Shown: positions 31,829-44,566 of the stretch, piece by piece
Position numbering within the stretch: the first letter of the stretch is position 1
Layout: every line of letters begins with the position of its first letter
NCBI RefSeq assembly: GCF_009905375.1
Contig: NW_027417559.1
Span: 1-64,000 of the forward strand
DNA: 64,000 bases
Direction: 5' to 3'
From: Apium graveolens
Taxonomy: Eukaryota > Streptophyta > Magnoliopsida > Apiales > Apiaceae
Notes under the pieces: generated by a model
Told to the model about the DNA's origin: nothing
What the model saw: the letters and a program-made list of their open reading frames with translations, nothing else
Databases searched by the model: none
Translations under genes and position numbers: made by a program

Positions 31829-33325
31829 CACATAATGTAGTTTACGCAATGACATTTATGTCCGAAATACTAAAAATGATTCGACGTTGTCAGGAGCAAT
31901 TGATGGATCATGAACAGGATAAACTGTTTGGTGAAGAAATCAAGGCTAGAAAGGATGATAAAGCTATATATATATATTCTATTCACGCATTTGGATTTTT
32001 AATGTTACATAGTTAAAACATGAGATTTTACATGAAGCGCATAACTCAAGATTTTGAATTCACCCCGAAAATATGAAAATATATACGGATTTGAAAGAGA
32101 ACTAATGGTGGCCAAATATGAAAAAGGAGATTGTTGAATGGAACAGTAAATGCTATACATGTCAGAGAGTAAAAGCGAAACATCAACGACCGAGTGGGTT
32201 ACTTCAACCATTGGATATTCCCGAATGGAAGTGGGAGCACATCGCAATGGATTTTATGGTAGGATTGCCAAAGACGAAAGCTAATCATGATGCAATATGG
32301 GTGATTATTGATCGATTAACTAAGTTCGCGCATTTCTTGTCAATTAATAAAAGATTCTCATTGAAAAAGTTGGTCAATTTATATTTAAATAAAATTATGG
32401 TGCGGCATGGAGTACCAGTTTCTATCTTATCTGATAGAGATCCTAGATTTAATTCAAGATTCTGGCAATAATTTCATGATCATTTGGGTACAAAGTTGAA
32501 AATGAATACTGCTTACCACCCACAAAAAGATGGACAAATCGAGAGGACTATTCAGACAATCAAGGACATGTTAAAAATCTGTGTATTGGATTTCAAAGGA
32601 AATTGGGATGATCATTTTCCATTGATAGAGTTATCGTATAATAACAGTTATCACGCAAGCATTGCATTCCACCATATGAAGCGTTGTATGGAAGAAGATG
32701 TAGATCTCCTGTGTATTGGGACGAGGTTGGTAAACACAAACTGTTGGGTCCAGAATTGGTCCAACAAACAAAGGAAAATATGGAATTAATTCGCGAAAGG
32801 TTGATAGCCGCTCAAGACCGACAAAAGAAATATGCAGATCAGAATCGGAAAGATATGGAATTCAAACCCGGAGAAAAAGTGTTAATAAAAATATCTCCAT
32901 GGAAAAGCTTATCAAGATTTGGAAAGAAAGGAAAGTTAAGTCCCAAATATGTTGGACCGTTTAAAATATTAAAGCAAGTTGGAAAGGTTGCGTACGAACT
33001 AGCTTTACCCCCAGAAATGTAACATCTTCACAATATGTTCCATATATTGTTATTGAAGAAGTATAATCCAAATGCACGTCATGTAATAGAACTGGAACCC
33101 GTGGATATACAACAAGATCTATCCTATATAGAGCAACCAGTTCAAATACTAGATTGAAAAGAAAAGACGCTTAAAAATAAGATAGTACCAGCACTAAGAG
33201 TTTTGTGGAGAAATCCTAAGGTCGAAGAGTCAATTTGGGAACTTGAAAGTAAAATGCTTGGAAAGTATCCCCATTTATTTACTCAGGAGAGATTTTGGGG
33301 ACATAATCATTTTAAGGGGGTAGAT
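31829..33325 (+). pseudogene. Gypsy element E, integrase and C-terminal chromo-like region
   Basis: Continues E's pol after element D. The integrase zinc region ends CYTCQRVKAKHQ (about 32154), the core has MDFMVGLPKT (32249), LSDRDPRF (about 32428) and [14 protein letters not shown] (about 32510). A frameshift near 32680 precedes [15 protein letters not shown], then SPKYVGPFKILKQVGKVAYE, HNMFHILLLKKY and WELESKMLGKYPHLF near 33230. That last part is typical of Tekay-type chromoviruses. In-frame stops occur at 32469, 33020 and near 33156. A purine tract TTAAGGGGGTAGA (33312-33324) precedes the LTR. Confidence 0.9.
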
Positions 33326-35106
33326 TGTAACGACTGGGATTTTGTGCATTATTTTATGCGGATAAAATATAAATTACATGACTTGTGTGTAATTTATGTC
33401 AATTAGTGAAGGAATATATAAAAATACATTTTTCCAGTTTGACGAGTCAGTATAAGACTTGAGATATGATATGTGAATATGATCGGGTCAGAATGACTAT
33501 TGGGCCGTCAGTTGAGACGCGACCCGTGAAAGACGATAATGTGAAAAGTGGATTTGATGTTATTATTGAAAAAGAGAATTTATTGGATTATGTGAAAAGT
33601 ATGTGTTGTGAAGAGTTTTAAAGGTTTTGGTGATTATTTGGATGCAAGTATGTGAAGCCATATCGTTATTTAAATTAGCGATTATTTGATAAGTATGTAA
33701 ATAGATATAATTAAAGCTAAATGGAAACACGTGCGGATATGAGATTTGATTAATTGGGATTTATATGTATATATTATTTGATCCCTACGTGATTGAATTT
33801 GTGATTGTAATTTTTTTAATTATTTTAAATAATTTATTGAATGATAAATAAGGGATATTAGACCTCTAAATATTTTTATAAAATCATCAGAGTATGATCA
33901 AATTATGAAATTTATTTTATTATCTCTAAAATAGTCCTAGAGACTTTTTAAAAATAAGAGTTGGAATTTTTTTTAAGGTCTAGGTATTTTAAAATGTTTT
34001 TTCAAGAGTTATTTCTATATTATGGGCTATCTTGTAAAATCCGCACAAAATAAATCATTCGCTCAAATATTATTTTAAAAAGACCGCGACATAGATATTT
34101 TCATAACCTTCATTTTAAAAATGAGTTTCGAATTTATAATTACTTTTTCCTATTTATTATTGAATTTATCAATGATATTCAACATTGTTTTGATCAGAAA
34201 ATTGTTAATTGAAATGTTTTTTGAGGAAATTACTAAACTGCCCTTGGGCATATAAACCCAAGAGCAGCACTCATGTTCTCTCTCCTTCTCTTTCGTCTCT
34301 CACTCTCTTCTCTCGAACTCTATCTGTTTTCTCTTTTCCTCTCTCGGTAACCACAACCCACATCGCCTGATTCTTTGATTTTTAGCTCGAATTCGAGCTT
34401 GTTTCTTGTTGTAGTCCTGGTTTTGTGCTTGCATATGTGTATCGTGTATGTATCATACAAAAATTTTGAGAGCCCAATTCGATTTTGATTCGATATGTGA
34501 TTATTCGGTTCAATTTGTTGCAATCAGTCATGGATACGTGACTGGTAATCGTTATCGACGAAGTTTCGAGTTGGAAACCCTTTCGGGGCACCACCGGAGC
34601 TTTATCGTCGCCGACAATAAGCTCCATCGAGCTGGCAGTGGGAGGTGATGCACGTTTGAGCCCTATAAATCGTTATAATCCTATTTCCATTCATGCATGT
34701 TAAGTTCAAATCAAAGTTTGAATTTTCGGTTTCTTAAATTCGAAATTTTGATTCAGTATTGATGTTTTATAAATGATTATGGTTCATTAATGTGTTAAAT
34801 ATAACTTGATGTCGATGCATGTTTCTATCGTGTTTATGCAGATTTTTTTAAGGGTTTAAAATTTTTAATTTGGTTAAGTTGTGTATTTAGTCGATAATAT
34901 AATTCATTTATGTTTTAAATTACAACATGAGATCGTGCATGTGTGCTTTAGATAAAATTCAGATTTTAATTGATTGAGGATTATAAGTTTTAAGTTGAAA
35001 TTTGTAAATGGTAATTAGTTGTGGTGTTGTTGTGTATTGTTGATTGGATTGGTTAATTGACTAGCGTATTTATGAACGAGTCATGTCGGATTTTCGGTAG
35101 AAATTA
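33326..35106 (+). repeat. 3' LTR of gypsy element E, first part
   Basis: Begins TGTAACGACTGGG right after the purine tract. A TATA box (CATATAAACCC, near 34248) is followed by a CT-rich stretch typical of the transcript start. The small ORFs around 34320-34650 lie in this region and are not genes. The sequence breaks at 35107 where another LTR begins, and appears to resume at 48341. Confidence 0.8.
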
Positions 35107-36640
35107 TGTAATAACCCCAAAATTTTGAACTTTTTTGTAACCCTTATGAATAGTGTTTTTGCTGATATTGCTGAATATGAAAACTTTTCATGTCACACTA
35201 TGTAGGGGTTCTTTTATTTTTATTCTGAGATCTTATTAGTACTCTATATGATATATAAGTATATGTAAAGATCGTCAGAATCCAAATTCGAACACTTTGA
35301 TTTTTCCCGAAAATCCACCAGATACCGAAAGAATTGAGTATAAGGTAACAGGATAAAAATGATTTAAATTAAAGGATTATAAGATAGGATCATAAAAGGA
35401 ATATAATGTATTGAGAAAGGTTAAAGAAACCCAAGTAATAAGATCCCGGGTATGATCCCTCAAATGATAAACGAAAACGAAAGTTAAGCGAACCGTATAA
35501 CAGATCAGCGGTCATTAGCCAAGTAATTAGGAGTTAATCAAAGGGTTAGTGGAGAGTGATGTCATCTCACCAACAAGAAGAGGACAAGTGTGGGAGGATT
35601 ACATAACATGATGACCTAAGCATGACCAAAGAGAAGTGTGTTGTTGGTTGATTAAAAACCACACAAAAATCACCATGGTTAAAAGGTAAATAATTAAAAC
35701 AAAAGCCAAAAACAACCAACTAACAAATCATTTCACCAAAACACAAGTTGACTTCACTTTTCTTCAAGAAAAGCTCTCGGCCTCTTTTCCATTTCAAGAA
35801 GAAAAAAATCAAAATCCAAGTTCCAAGCTTCATTAATTAGTGAGGTAATTATCTAAGATTCCTTATGCATAGATATAGCTATCCTATAAGTTTAAGCTTC
35901 AAATTCCTTCACAATCTCTTCCTAAAATTCATGGAAGAAGAGGGTGAATAGTGTTTTTCAAGAACTTAAAATTTTGTTCTTGAGTTTTTGTTTAGATTAA
36001 GCTTTGGTAAGGACTTTCAAGGGTGATTTCAAGCTCCTTAGTTACTTTTACTCACCAAGGAAGGTATAATCTCAAACCCTAGCCCTACTTTTGTATATTT
36101 AGAGCTTTTGTGTTTAGTATGGTTCATGAGAAGATTGATTATTGAGTATTTAGAGATGTGTTGGTTTTGTGATGTGTTTGGAGTTGTAAATCTTGTTGAT
36201 TAGTTAAAGAACTTAAGTAAAGCTTTTAGTTCATGTTGGGAAGTAGTATAAATTTGGAAATATTGAGTTGTTGGGGCTGTTGTAGCATTTTAGGTATGGA
36301 GTTTGGTTGTATGGTTGAATTGTGGTTGATTGGTGGTTGATTTAGAGTAGGATAAAAATTGGTAATCGCGTAAACATAGCCGTCGTAATGTCCGATTGAC
36401 TTTAGACTGTTTTGTTCTTAACATCAGGACCCGAGGACTCACTGTTAGGTTTTGACCATTGTCATGATTAGATAGTTCATGTTACGAGCTTCGTTTTGAT
36501 ATGTGGTTCGTTTGAATCCGATGTACGGTTTAGGAGAAACGACCGTTTTAAGTAACGGCGTTTCGCGAACGAACCATTACCCCTCGCCTTACTTTGGAAC
36601 ATAGGTTAAAGACCTTAAAGGACTAATTGGAGTATGAACC
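35107..36640 (+). repeat. LTR F, plus-oriented 5' part of a gypsy LTR
   Basis: Begins TGTAATAACCCC. The first 1.5 kb matches, in inverse orientation, 46970-48340, with many substitutions and small indels: for example GTAAAGATCGTCAGAA and GATATGTGGTTCG occur in both. Includes GTACGGTTTAGGAGAAACG, a well-kept stretch. Beyond about 36640 the match is lost. Confidence 0.8.
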
Positions 36641-37480
36641 ATGTTATGCTTTAAACTATTTACCCTTAGTGTTCCGTGGGGTTTTTATTCAATATATATA
36701 AACTTCGTAATCATCCGTCTAAGCTTCAAAGGTAGATTTAATCACACGAGTTGACCAATTACTTTGCATTTCATTTATCTTGATCTTGGTCAACGCATAG
36801 TTCGTGTATATAGTATAATTATGAAAGGTATCACTTATAACCCCTTCTAGCATCTTCAGTGTTCTGGGGGATTATAAGTCGATCAATAGTAAACTTCGTA
36901 ATCATCCACCTAAACTTCAAAAGCACAAATTCAAAGCCAATTACTTGTACTTCTATTATTTGGACCTTGGCTAAGAATTATAGAACCTATAAAGTTGCTT
37001 GAAGTTAAAAGTATACTTTGACCACATAATCGTCAAATCATAAGTATAATAAATCCATAAGCCTAAGAGCTTAAAAGGATAGGTACAATTCTGAGATTGT
37101 AACCAAAGTATTCTTCGATCCATAAATATATAATCGAAAGAAGAAGAATACAAAAGAAGTCATAAGCCATAGTGCTTATACATATATACAAGACTTCTTA
37201 TTACTCCGATAAACATATATTTTACAAAGACGGAGTAATCATGAGTATACTTGACATATAAATATATATTCCGAGTAAAGTATACGTATTGAGCTTGAAG
37301 ATCAAATAAGTCATAATCCATATTGATTATACATATAAAGGACTTCTTATATTACTCCTATTAACATATAATCCATAGAGACGGAGTAATCAAAAGTATA
37401 CTTGATATAACATTTTATATCTCAAGTCAAGTATACATATAGAGTATTAATATTCTTATTTGAATATTATACTATCTTTT
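36641..37480. other. AT-rich unassigned stretch with a 151-bp imperfect tandem repeat
   Basis: No gene seen. AACTTCGTAATCATCC occurs twice (about 36702 and 36892). A longer unit (GTCATAA.CCATA to CGGAGTAATCA..AGTATACTTGA) occurs at 37159-37255 and again at 37310-37406, offset 151. It may be the rest of LTR F or a separate non-coding element. Confidence 0.6.
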
Positions 37481-38160
37481 GGGCTAGTACCGTAACATAC
37501 TAGTTCAACACATATTTTCTCTATACTTTGTGTTTTGTGGATTGTCTTATTAGTTTTGCAGTGAGTTGAGGTGACGTGAGGTGATCTTCGTTCTAAGACC
37601 CAAGTCTCATACGCACTAGCGGGGAGTTAGTCGTATTTGCACCGTGAAGAAGAGGAAAGACCCAAGACCGGATACTAAGATCCGAGACCGGTGAAAGCTA
37701 AAGAAGCTAAGTCCACACAAGGGATCTGCATCAACTTTGAAGAGATAGCGGGAAGTTATTATCTAAGATAAGTTTGTGTAGGAATTACATTTATTTTGAG
37801 GTGGTGACCCTTGTGTTACGCACCAAGATAAGTATTTGTAAGGGTGTAAAGGCTTCTCCGCCTATTAAAGGAGCGAGTTTATATTAAGGGAAAATCCCGA
37901 GTCCGGGAGAGGAGCTCGGGGACTGGAGTAGGGGTGAGCGGTTCTATTAGAGGTTGCGCCATTGCAAACCAGGATAAAATCGCCGTGTGGTATTTTCTTT
38001 CCTTGTACTTTATTTTCCGCACATATAAACTGCATAACCACTCGGTAAAGTTTTAAAAAGGGATAAAATTATTTTAAAACGCCATAATAAATTTTAAATT
38101 GGTAATTAAGCTATTCAACCCCCCTTCTAGCTTAATATAGCCCTCATACGAAACCTAACA
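37481..38160 (+). repeat. Copia element G, LTR end (start not resolved)
   Basis: The sequence ends GAAACCTAACA at 38160 and is followed two bases later by the tRNA-Met priming site, so it is the 3' end of a copia LTR. The 5' border is not clear; the start given is a rough limit. Confidence 0.65.
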
Positions 38161-38162
38161 AT

Positions 38163-38174
38163 TGGTATCAGAGC
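38163..38174 (+). other. Primer binding site of element G
   Basis: TGGTATCAGAGC, the tRNA-Met priming site, directly after the G LTR end. Confidence 0.9.
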
Positions 38175-38240
38175 AGTGCTTTTTAACGTGTTTGTTAAGT
38201 GATTTGCAGATTTACAGGCACAACAAAAAGTGGTCCAAAT

Positions 38241-38540
38241 GGCGTATATTAATCTCGTTGGTTGTGGTGAAGGATTGTCAAGCTCACGACCTCCTCTGTT
38301 CGATGGCACCAACTTTGCAAGATAGAAAACTAGATTTTGCATTTATGCAAGATCTCAAGGAGTCAAAGTTTGGATGGCTATCGAAGACGGTGTTCACATA
38401 CCTACCAAAATTGTCGATGACATCCTCATCGAAAAGAAGGTTAGTGAATACAATCTCGAGGAAGAAGCCACAATGAATATAGCCGACAAGGCATAAATGG
38501 TTCTCACAAGTGCACTTGCGGAAAAAGAATACAAAACTGA
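38241..38540 (+). pseudogene. Copia element G gag, truncated N-terminal fragment
   Basis: From ATG 38241 the frame reads MAYINLVGCGEGLSSSRPPL, then FDGTNF, a stop where Tyr/Trp are usual, and KTRFCIYARSQGVKVWMAIE. This matches the start of a copia gag of the UBN2/DUF4219 type. A second stop follows near 38494, and all similarity ends near 38540. The other frame (38162-38476) is a shadow. Confidence 0.8.
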
Positions 38541-38780
38541 AAATCTGCAGAATTTAATGTACCCTTTCCACTATGATATCCCACTTGACAAACCATGCCA
38601 AACATCAACCAAAACCCAAACTAACCCTCAACCAAGGTAACCTACTGAACTAACACTCCCACACACAATATTGGCTTAGTGGAGATCATCCTTATCTAGA
38701 GTGCAATATAGCAAAACAAGAGTCAAAATAATATACTAATTACAAGTCATCTCAATTTCGCAAATACCAACTTAAATCCT

Positions 38781-38825
<45 letters not shown>

Positions 38826-40126
38826 TCAAAAACACATAACAATGAGAAAATATCATAATTAATATCCTAACTTAACTGAAATTAGAGATTATTAACAAAA
38901 ATCAATCCAAATAATAAAGAACTTTCGAAAATCATGAGTTAAACCTATGCATGCATACTTTCGAACTTACAAGCCAAAAAAATATGGTTTCCATATAAAT
39001 TTCATCATAGAATCAACATGCAAGCCTAGCATTAACCAAAACTAATATGATAACTTAGCATGCAAAGAGTTTTATCAAGTTTTTATTTCCAAATCCATGC
39101 TATTATCACATAAACACACAAAAATCAACAAGGCAACAAGAACACCATCCATTCGGCTCCTAACAAGTCATGGCCGAATGGATTAGGGTGAAAAAAACAT
39201 TTGCATGAGTGTGACACACTCATGTCTAGCCATTCTCAACCCTATGATAATATATCTCATGGTGAAAGCCTTCGTATCACAAGAATCAAGGGTGTTCACT
39301 TTGAGTTTAACAAAACACTACCATGCAAGATCAAAACGTAGATTTTTCACCCTAAACTCTTTGGATTATTAAAGAACAAGATATGGGAAGTAAGATTACT
39401 TAAATGGAAGATGGATGCTTGAATGAAAAATGAAGAAAAAAAGGGGGTGGGGGCTTCGGCCGAGAGAGAGAGGGCCGAGAGAGGGAGAGGAGGTGAGAGT
39501 GGAGTGAAGTGAAGTGAGAGTGAGGTGAGAATTATGACAACTTGTCCTTAATTTTATGGTTTTAATTTGATTAAAATGTGAGTGGAATTGAGAATTGACA
39601 AAAGTGACCTTCTAACAAGCTTGTGACAATTTTGCATGCAAGGGTAAAGAAGTAACTTGGCTAGTGAAGTAGTAGTTAGTGGGGTTGGAATTTCCAAATT
39701 TGCCCTTATCTTGAATAGGGAGCAACATGCATGCATGGACAACTAAGTAAATTGCAAATTAAAAATCAACTAATTTATATAAAACAATTGCTATAGAAAT
39801 AAATACACTTCCATAAATCACAAAATAAGTATTATAAAATAGCTTATGATTTTAGAAATTTAATGATATAAAATTTGAAAATTTGTTGTTAAAAGATTTT
39901 AAAAATCGATTTTTCATATAGAATGAAATACTTTTGATTATCATTTAAAAATACTAAATAATAAGATTTTCCTTTCAAATTTTTTTATATAAACTAGTAC
40001 AATAAACACTTAATTTATAGGCACTCAACATATAGATCACCCACATTTATAATACCACATAATTTAAATCTCAATTATAAACACACAATTATATATAGAT
40101 AAGGTTTAGAAATACCCGTCGTAACA
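38541..40126 (-). repeat. LTR H, minus-oriented gypsy LTR (right edge clear, left edge approximate)
   Basis: On the minus strand it begins TGTTACGACGGGTATTTC at 40126, the usual start of a chromovirus LTR. It continues through a CT-rich leader-like stretch (39455-39530, seen as GA-rich on the plus strand). No coding frame is supportable. Its 3' end near 38541 is not resolved. It differs from the LTR of the adjoining element I, so it belongs to another insertion. Confidence 0.65.
38783..38822. repeat. (AT)n microsatellite, about 20 repeats
   Basis: Uninterrupted alternating AT run of about 40 bases. Confidence 0.97.
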
Positions 40127-43100
40127 TGTTACATCGCATAGTTAGTACAGAAGGTGGCCAGCCTTTAGTACTTGATAAGCAATTAAACAACATGTGGTAC
40201 CTACTAGGCTTCTATCACACAGATAGATAGTCATTCGGAAATACCTCCCCTTCTGGAAGGGTTTTTTCTTCTCAGTTTACACGAAATGAAAAGGAGAGAA
40301 AAGAACAAATTTAAGAAAAAAATATGGTCACAAAATATCTGTTTTGGAATCTACCTCTGAACTATAGAGGTTTATCACAGGAGAACGAAACATATATGCA
40401 TATATATCAACATCTAGTATTATCGCATAGCAATTCATGTGCCTAAATATTTACTAATCCATCTGTCATTTTATGGACCCATGCTTTTGCTCGAACTTAT
40501 GAACAACCACCTTTGAAACTCCCTCAACATCGGAAATCGAATATGGGATTTCATTCTAGACATCGTTGTTACTAGAATTCTACGCTAGCCCCACAACCTT
40601 CCTCATATGGTAATACGACTCTCTATCGATTAGAAGGATTATTAATTCAATAGGTAGATAATCGACTAGTTAGTCTATCAATGATAACTTATATATCACC
40701 ATGATCCGATTAGTGGTACTCAATCTTAACATCCATTACAATACAACTCTCACGGTTGTTACCGTCTCATTATTCAAAGAACCATTGCTGCATTGCTATA
40801 GTCCACCATGGACTTACGATAATCATTCATTTTCCTTGAAATCTTAATATCTAACCATACGGAGTCCATACCTGTCGTATCGAATTCTTTTATGGAGGCA
40901 ACATAATTACCATTTCATGATTCATAAAGAACACTCCTGAACTTGGCGTACATATGACATGAAGCAGATAAGATTACAGAAGAGTTTCAATCAAAGAAAC
41001 GATAGCAGGTTAACGCCATTATTAACCATATGTCTTTATTAGGAGACATGAAGCTTAAAGGTTCATTTAATTATTTCGTAACATGGTCCTGGATTATCTC
41101 AAGATAGGACCTTCTAAGATAGATAGACCGCCCACGGCGATTGCATGAATTAAATCTTTACCAAATTACTATTACGGTTAAGTATCACACAATCATCAGA
41201 AGGAATGTCAATCTTTCACACCATAATACAACATTCACGGCTTTAACCATCATCACTGTATTCCTAAAGCACGAGCGCCTATAATTGCTCTCTTACACTT
41301 AGAGTGTCGGCCACCTCATTGGCCTTTCCTGATAGTAATAGTTCCTTATAATCAATGTCTTTTGAACGATCTCCAACTAAACTTTCTACCTCATTTCCAA
41401 TCACTACTTGTGTGAAAATGCTCTTCCTTAAGCTTTGGTGAGAAAAAAAATATCACCATTTTTCTATACGTTATTGCCTCGGTCTTTAGAGGCAAACATT
41501 GTCATGACTGACTCTCGATCATACTTAGGACGTCTCTTAGCTTGGGTCCTTCTTGTTTCACCAATCTCGACCTTCATTGGGTCGATCTATACTTTCTTAT
41601 GGTTCAACACGTGTCCACCTGGCATTATTATAATTACGTCATATTTCCTTTATCAAAATTTATATTCTTCAGAACTTTGAATATTACCCTTCTCCTTGTA
41701 AAACCTCTAAGGTTATCCTTGAATAGTTCCTTTATATTCCCTAGATACAGGGCATATCAATATATCATTTACTAATACTAGAACCATTGTCTATGTACTT
41801 CTGAAAAATTTCTTCACTGATCCTTAAAGGTTGTTGTTACCTTAATCCTTTCCAATTCATACTGTCAAAACTCATATTGTCCCTATTAAGGGTGAAATGC
41901 CAACCTTTATGCATTTCCCTAGGGTTCATCTCAAGTTATCGAGGTTCTATCCTTATTTCCATATTTTAAAAAGGTACTTGCATCCTTCCATGGATAAATC
42001 AAGTCTTATATTCTTGATAAGGGTATCTTATTCAATCATTCCTGCCTCGATAGTCTATACCTAATTTCACAATAGCATCCTCATTCAAACTGAAGTCTAT
42101 CCATATGGCCTCCAAAAGATAACAATGGTTATCCGCTTTTCTTTCCTGATTTGGTAATGATAAGAAGGATGTTCTAGAAGATATTGGTCGTGTTCAACGT
42201 GAACTTCTTCTTACTAAATCCTCATTTACTTTTATTGTTTATCTCAACAGTCATCTCAATGTTGGGATATCTTCTATACTTGGTGTCTCCCTTTTGGGCA
42301 TCAAGTCACATGTGTTACATACACTTCACATTTTTGAAGGTATTTCCCTCATCCAATTTCTTAATTTTTTGCTTTCCTGTCTCCTCAGTCCATCCGTGTT
42401 CCCTTATTAATCCATCGATCTATCTCAGAGTTTCATCGAATACTCTCAACTTAAAGGGGATTAATTATACGTATCGCTTACACCTTCAAACCTTGACTTT
42501 ATCTCATGATCAGTCACCATCGCGCTGATGATGACACACTTCTCTATATTTATTGCTAGGGTTTCTTAGGGTTTTACATACCTAACTCCCTTATCGCTTC
42601 TCAATTATATTTCCTTTATATCCCTTTATGCTCATTCCCATTTTAGTCTTTTATTTTCGTTTCTATTATAACCATTTCATAAATCAACACAACATAAGCA
42701 TTGATTTCAAAATCCCGTCATTCTGGATTCGTGTCCTTCAGACGAACCTTGACGACTTTCACAACCTAGATTCACGATTCATCATACATGTCCGTCTTTG
42801 GTCTCGTTTTAAAACTTCTACACTTTTTCTCTATCTTCCTTAGCCTTCCACCAGCGGGTGGCCTCTCTCTTAGGAAGGTAAGTGGCAAAAAAAGTCCTTT
42901 GCGCTTCGTCGATCATTTAGAATCTCAAATGATTCCTATATTTTCTTTAGCCAGGCTCTTGCCTCGTCTGGGTCAGCTTATTCCTTGGAACTCTGGGAGC
43001 TTAGCAACTTAAAGGTCGTGAAGGAATTTCCCACCGCATTGTTTCCTTAGGGTGGTGGTTGGGGATAAAAGTATAAGTTTTGTTTAGGCAGATCCATGAA

Positions 43101-44566
43101 TTGCCCTATAGGAGTACCGTCCTGGCTCTCCCTATCTTGCTCGACTTTTGTTTTCTCAGTATAAAATATTTCATCCTTCTCCCATAATCGGGGTTATCTA
43201 ATACGTTAAAATCCTTGTTTTCCTCTTAATTATGTTATGGGTTCCTTCTATCTTGATGGCGACCTCCCTGACTATCACATTCAGGGTTTACCCTAAATCT
43301 TATTCCTCGAACTATGGCTTTCATCTAAGATCCCGTCCTTAAGCTCTTGAACGTTTGGAACCAAAATTCTATAGGAATACCTCATTATTGCCTTATCATC
43401 TTTCTCGGTATTAGTCTCTTCTCCAGTCATTGGCTCTCTGCCTTCATTTTCACTTTTTTCTCTTGGCACAATATGATATTTTCCAATAATTCGGGCTGTA
43501 TTGCAATCTCAACAGCTTTTCGATACCGGCTCCGGTTACCTTCACTTCTATTTCCATTTTCTCAAAGTATCTTTTATCAACTCTCACAAAGACATTATCA
43601 TCTTGAGTCTCTCCTTTCTACTAAGGGTGTTAGCCACCATATTGGCTTTCCCTGGATGATAAAGAATCTCATAATCGTAATCCTTGATCAGCTCTAACCA
43701 CCTCTTATGGCGCAAGTTGAGCTCTTTCTGCATGAAAATATACTTGAGCTCTTATGGTTTTTGTAAATCTCGCACTTCTTACCATACAAGTAGTGCCTCC
43801 AATCTTTCGGGCAAAACTATTGTCGTGAGCCCAAGATCACGGGTGGGATATTGAATTTTATAATCCCTTAATTGTCTTGACGCGTACGCGATTATCTTGT
43901 CGTGTTCTATAAGAAGCACCCTAATTCCTTATGCGAAGTGTCACTACAAATCATAAAATCTCTTTTTCCATCTGGCAACGCCAACATAGGGGCCATCACC
44001 AATCTTTTCTTCAGTTCTTGGAAGCTGTTCTCGCATTTCTCTATCCATTTGAACTTCTCAGTCTTACGAGTAAGTCGCGTTAAAGGGGCTGCGATCTTTG
44101 CAAACTTGAACGAACCTACGATAGTAACCGGCCAATCCCATCTCTAGTAGTCACCTTGACTACGGTCATCAATCCTCAGCGGTCCTTTCTTCATTCTTGT
44201 CAGGATCCTCCACGGGGTCCTCTTCAACAACAATCCCTTCTGGGATAACATCCTCAATCGCTACATTCTTAATATGAACAACATCTGGTCCCTCGTTAGA
44301 GTGCTCCATTGGATTCACAATCTGATCCCTAATATGTAATAAAACAGCATTGCGTTGTTGCTCCTCAACCTCAGGGTTCGGTGCCCCGCTACCCTATACG
44401 ATAACGAACTATGTTGCTATCATGATATTTATAAGGGTTCCCATAAGGGTTTTAACTGTCATTAGACTATGAACTTGGCAAGAGTTCTTATTATCTTAGT
44501 GAACTTATCATTTTAACGATGCATCATCTCTGAGGTTTATAACGCTTAGCCCTGATACCATTTCTT
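40127..44566 (-). pseudogene. Gypsy element I, degenerate and rearranged internal region
   Basis: Minus strand, read from the primer site leftwards. A gag N-terminal stretch (EVEEQQRNAVLLHIRDQIVN type) lies near 44390-44200. It passes straight into the RT/RNase H border (GLAGYYRR.. near 44130), RNase H (KRDFMICSDTSHKELG near 43960; [20 protein letters not shown] near 43690) and an integrase start (VPNVQELKDGIL near 43350). A gag core then appears again (ADPDEARAWLKKI near 42960). Another RNase H-like piece (SGKANEVADTLSVREQ) lies near 41310. Stops and frameshifts are everywhere. This is a scrambled relic, possibly two related elements overlapping. Below 41200 I cannot assign domains. Confidence 0.75.
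44549..44560 (-). other. Primer binding site of element I
   Basis: GCCCTGATACCA on the plus strand gives TGGTATCAGGGC on the minus strand, the tRNA-Met site with one change. Confidence 0.75.

Noticed and set aside
34320..34648. Small ORFs on both strands in the LTR of E
   Set aside because: They lie in the LTR transcript-start region, overlap each other and match no family.
2191..38174. TGGTATCAGAGC words as possible tRNA genes
   Set aside because: Only the 12-base primer site is present at 2191, 17689, 19365 and 38163; no tRNA body surrounds them.
41435..43697. Hydrophobic plus-strand ORFs of 71-116 codons as membrane proteins
   Set aside because: They are antisense to degenerate gypsy sequence; minus-strand gag/pol motifs explain the region.
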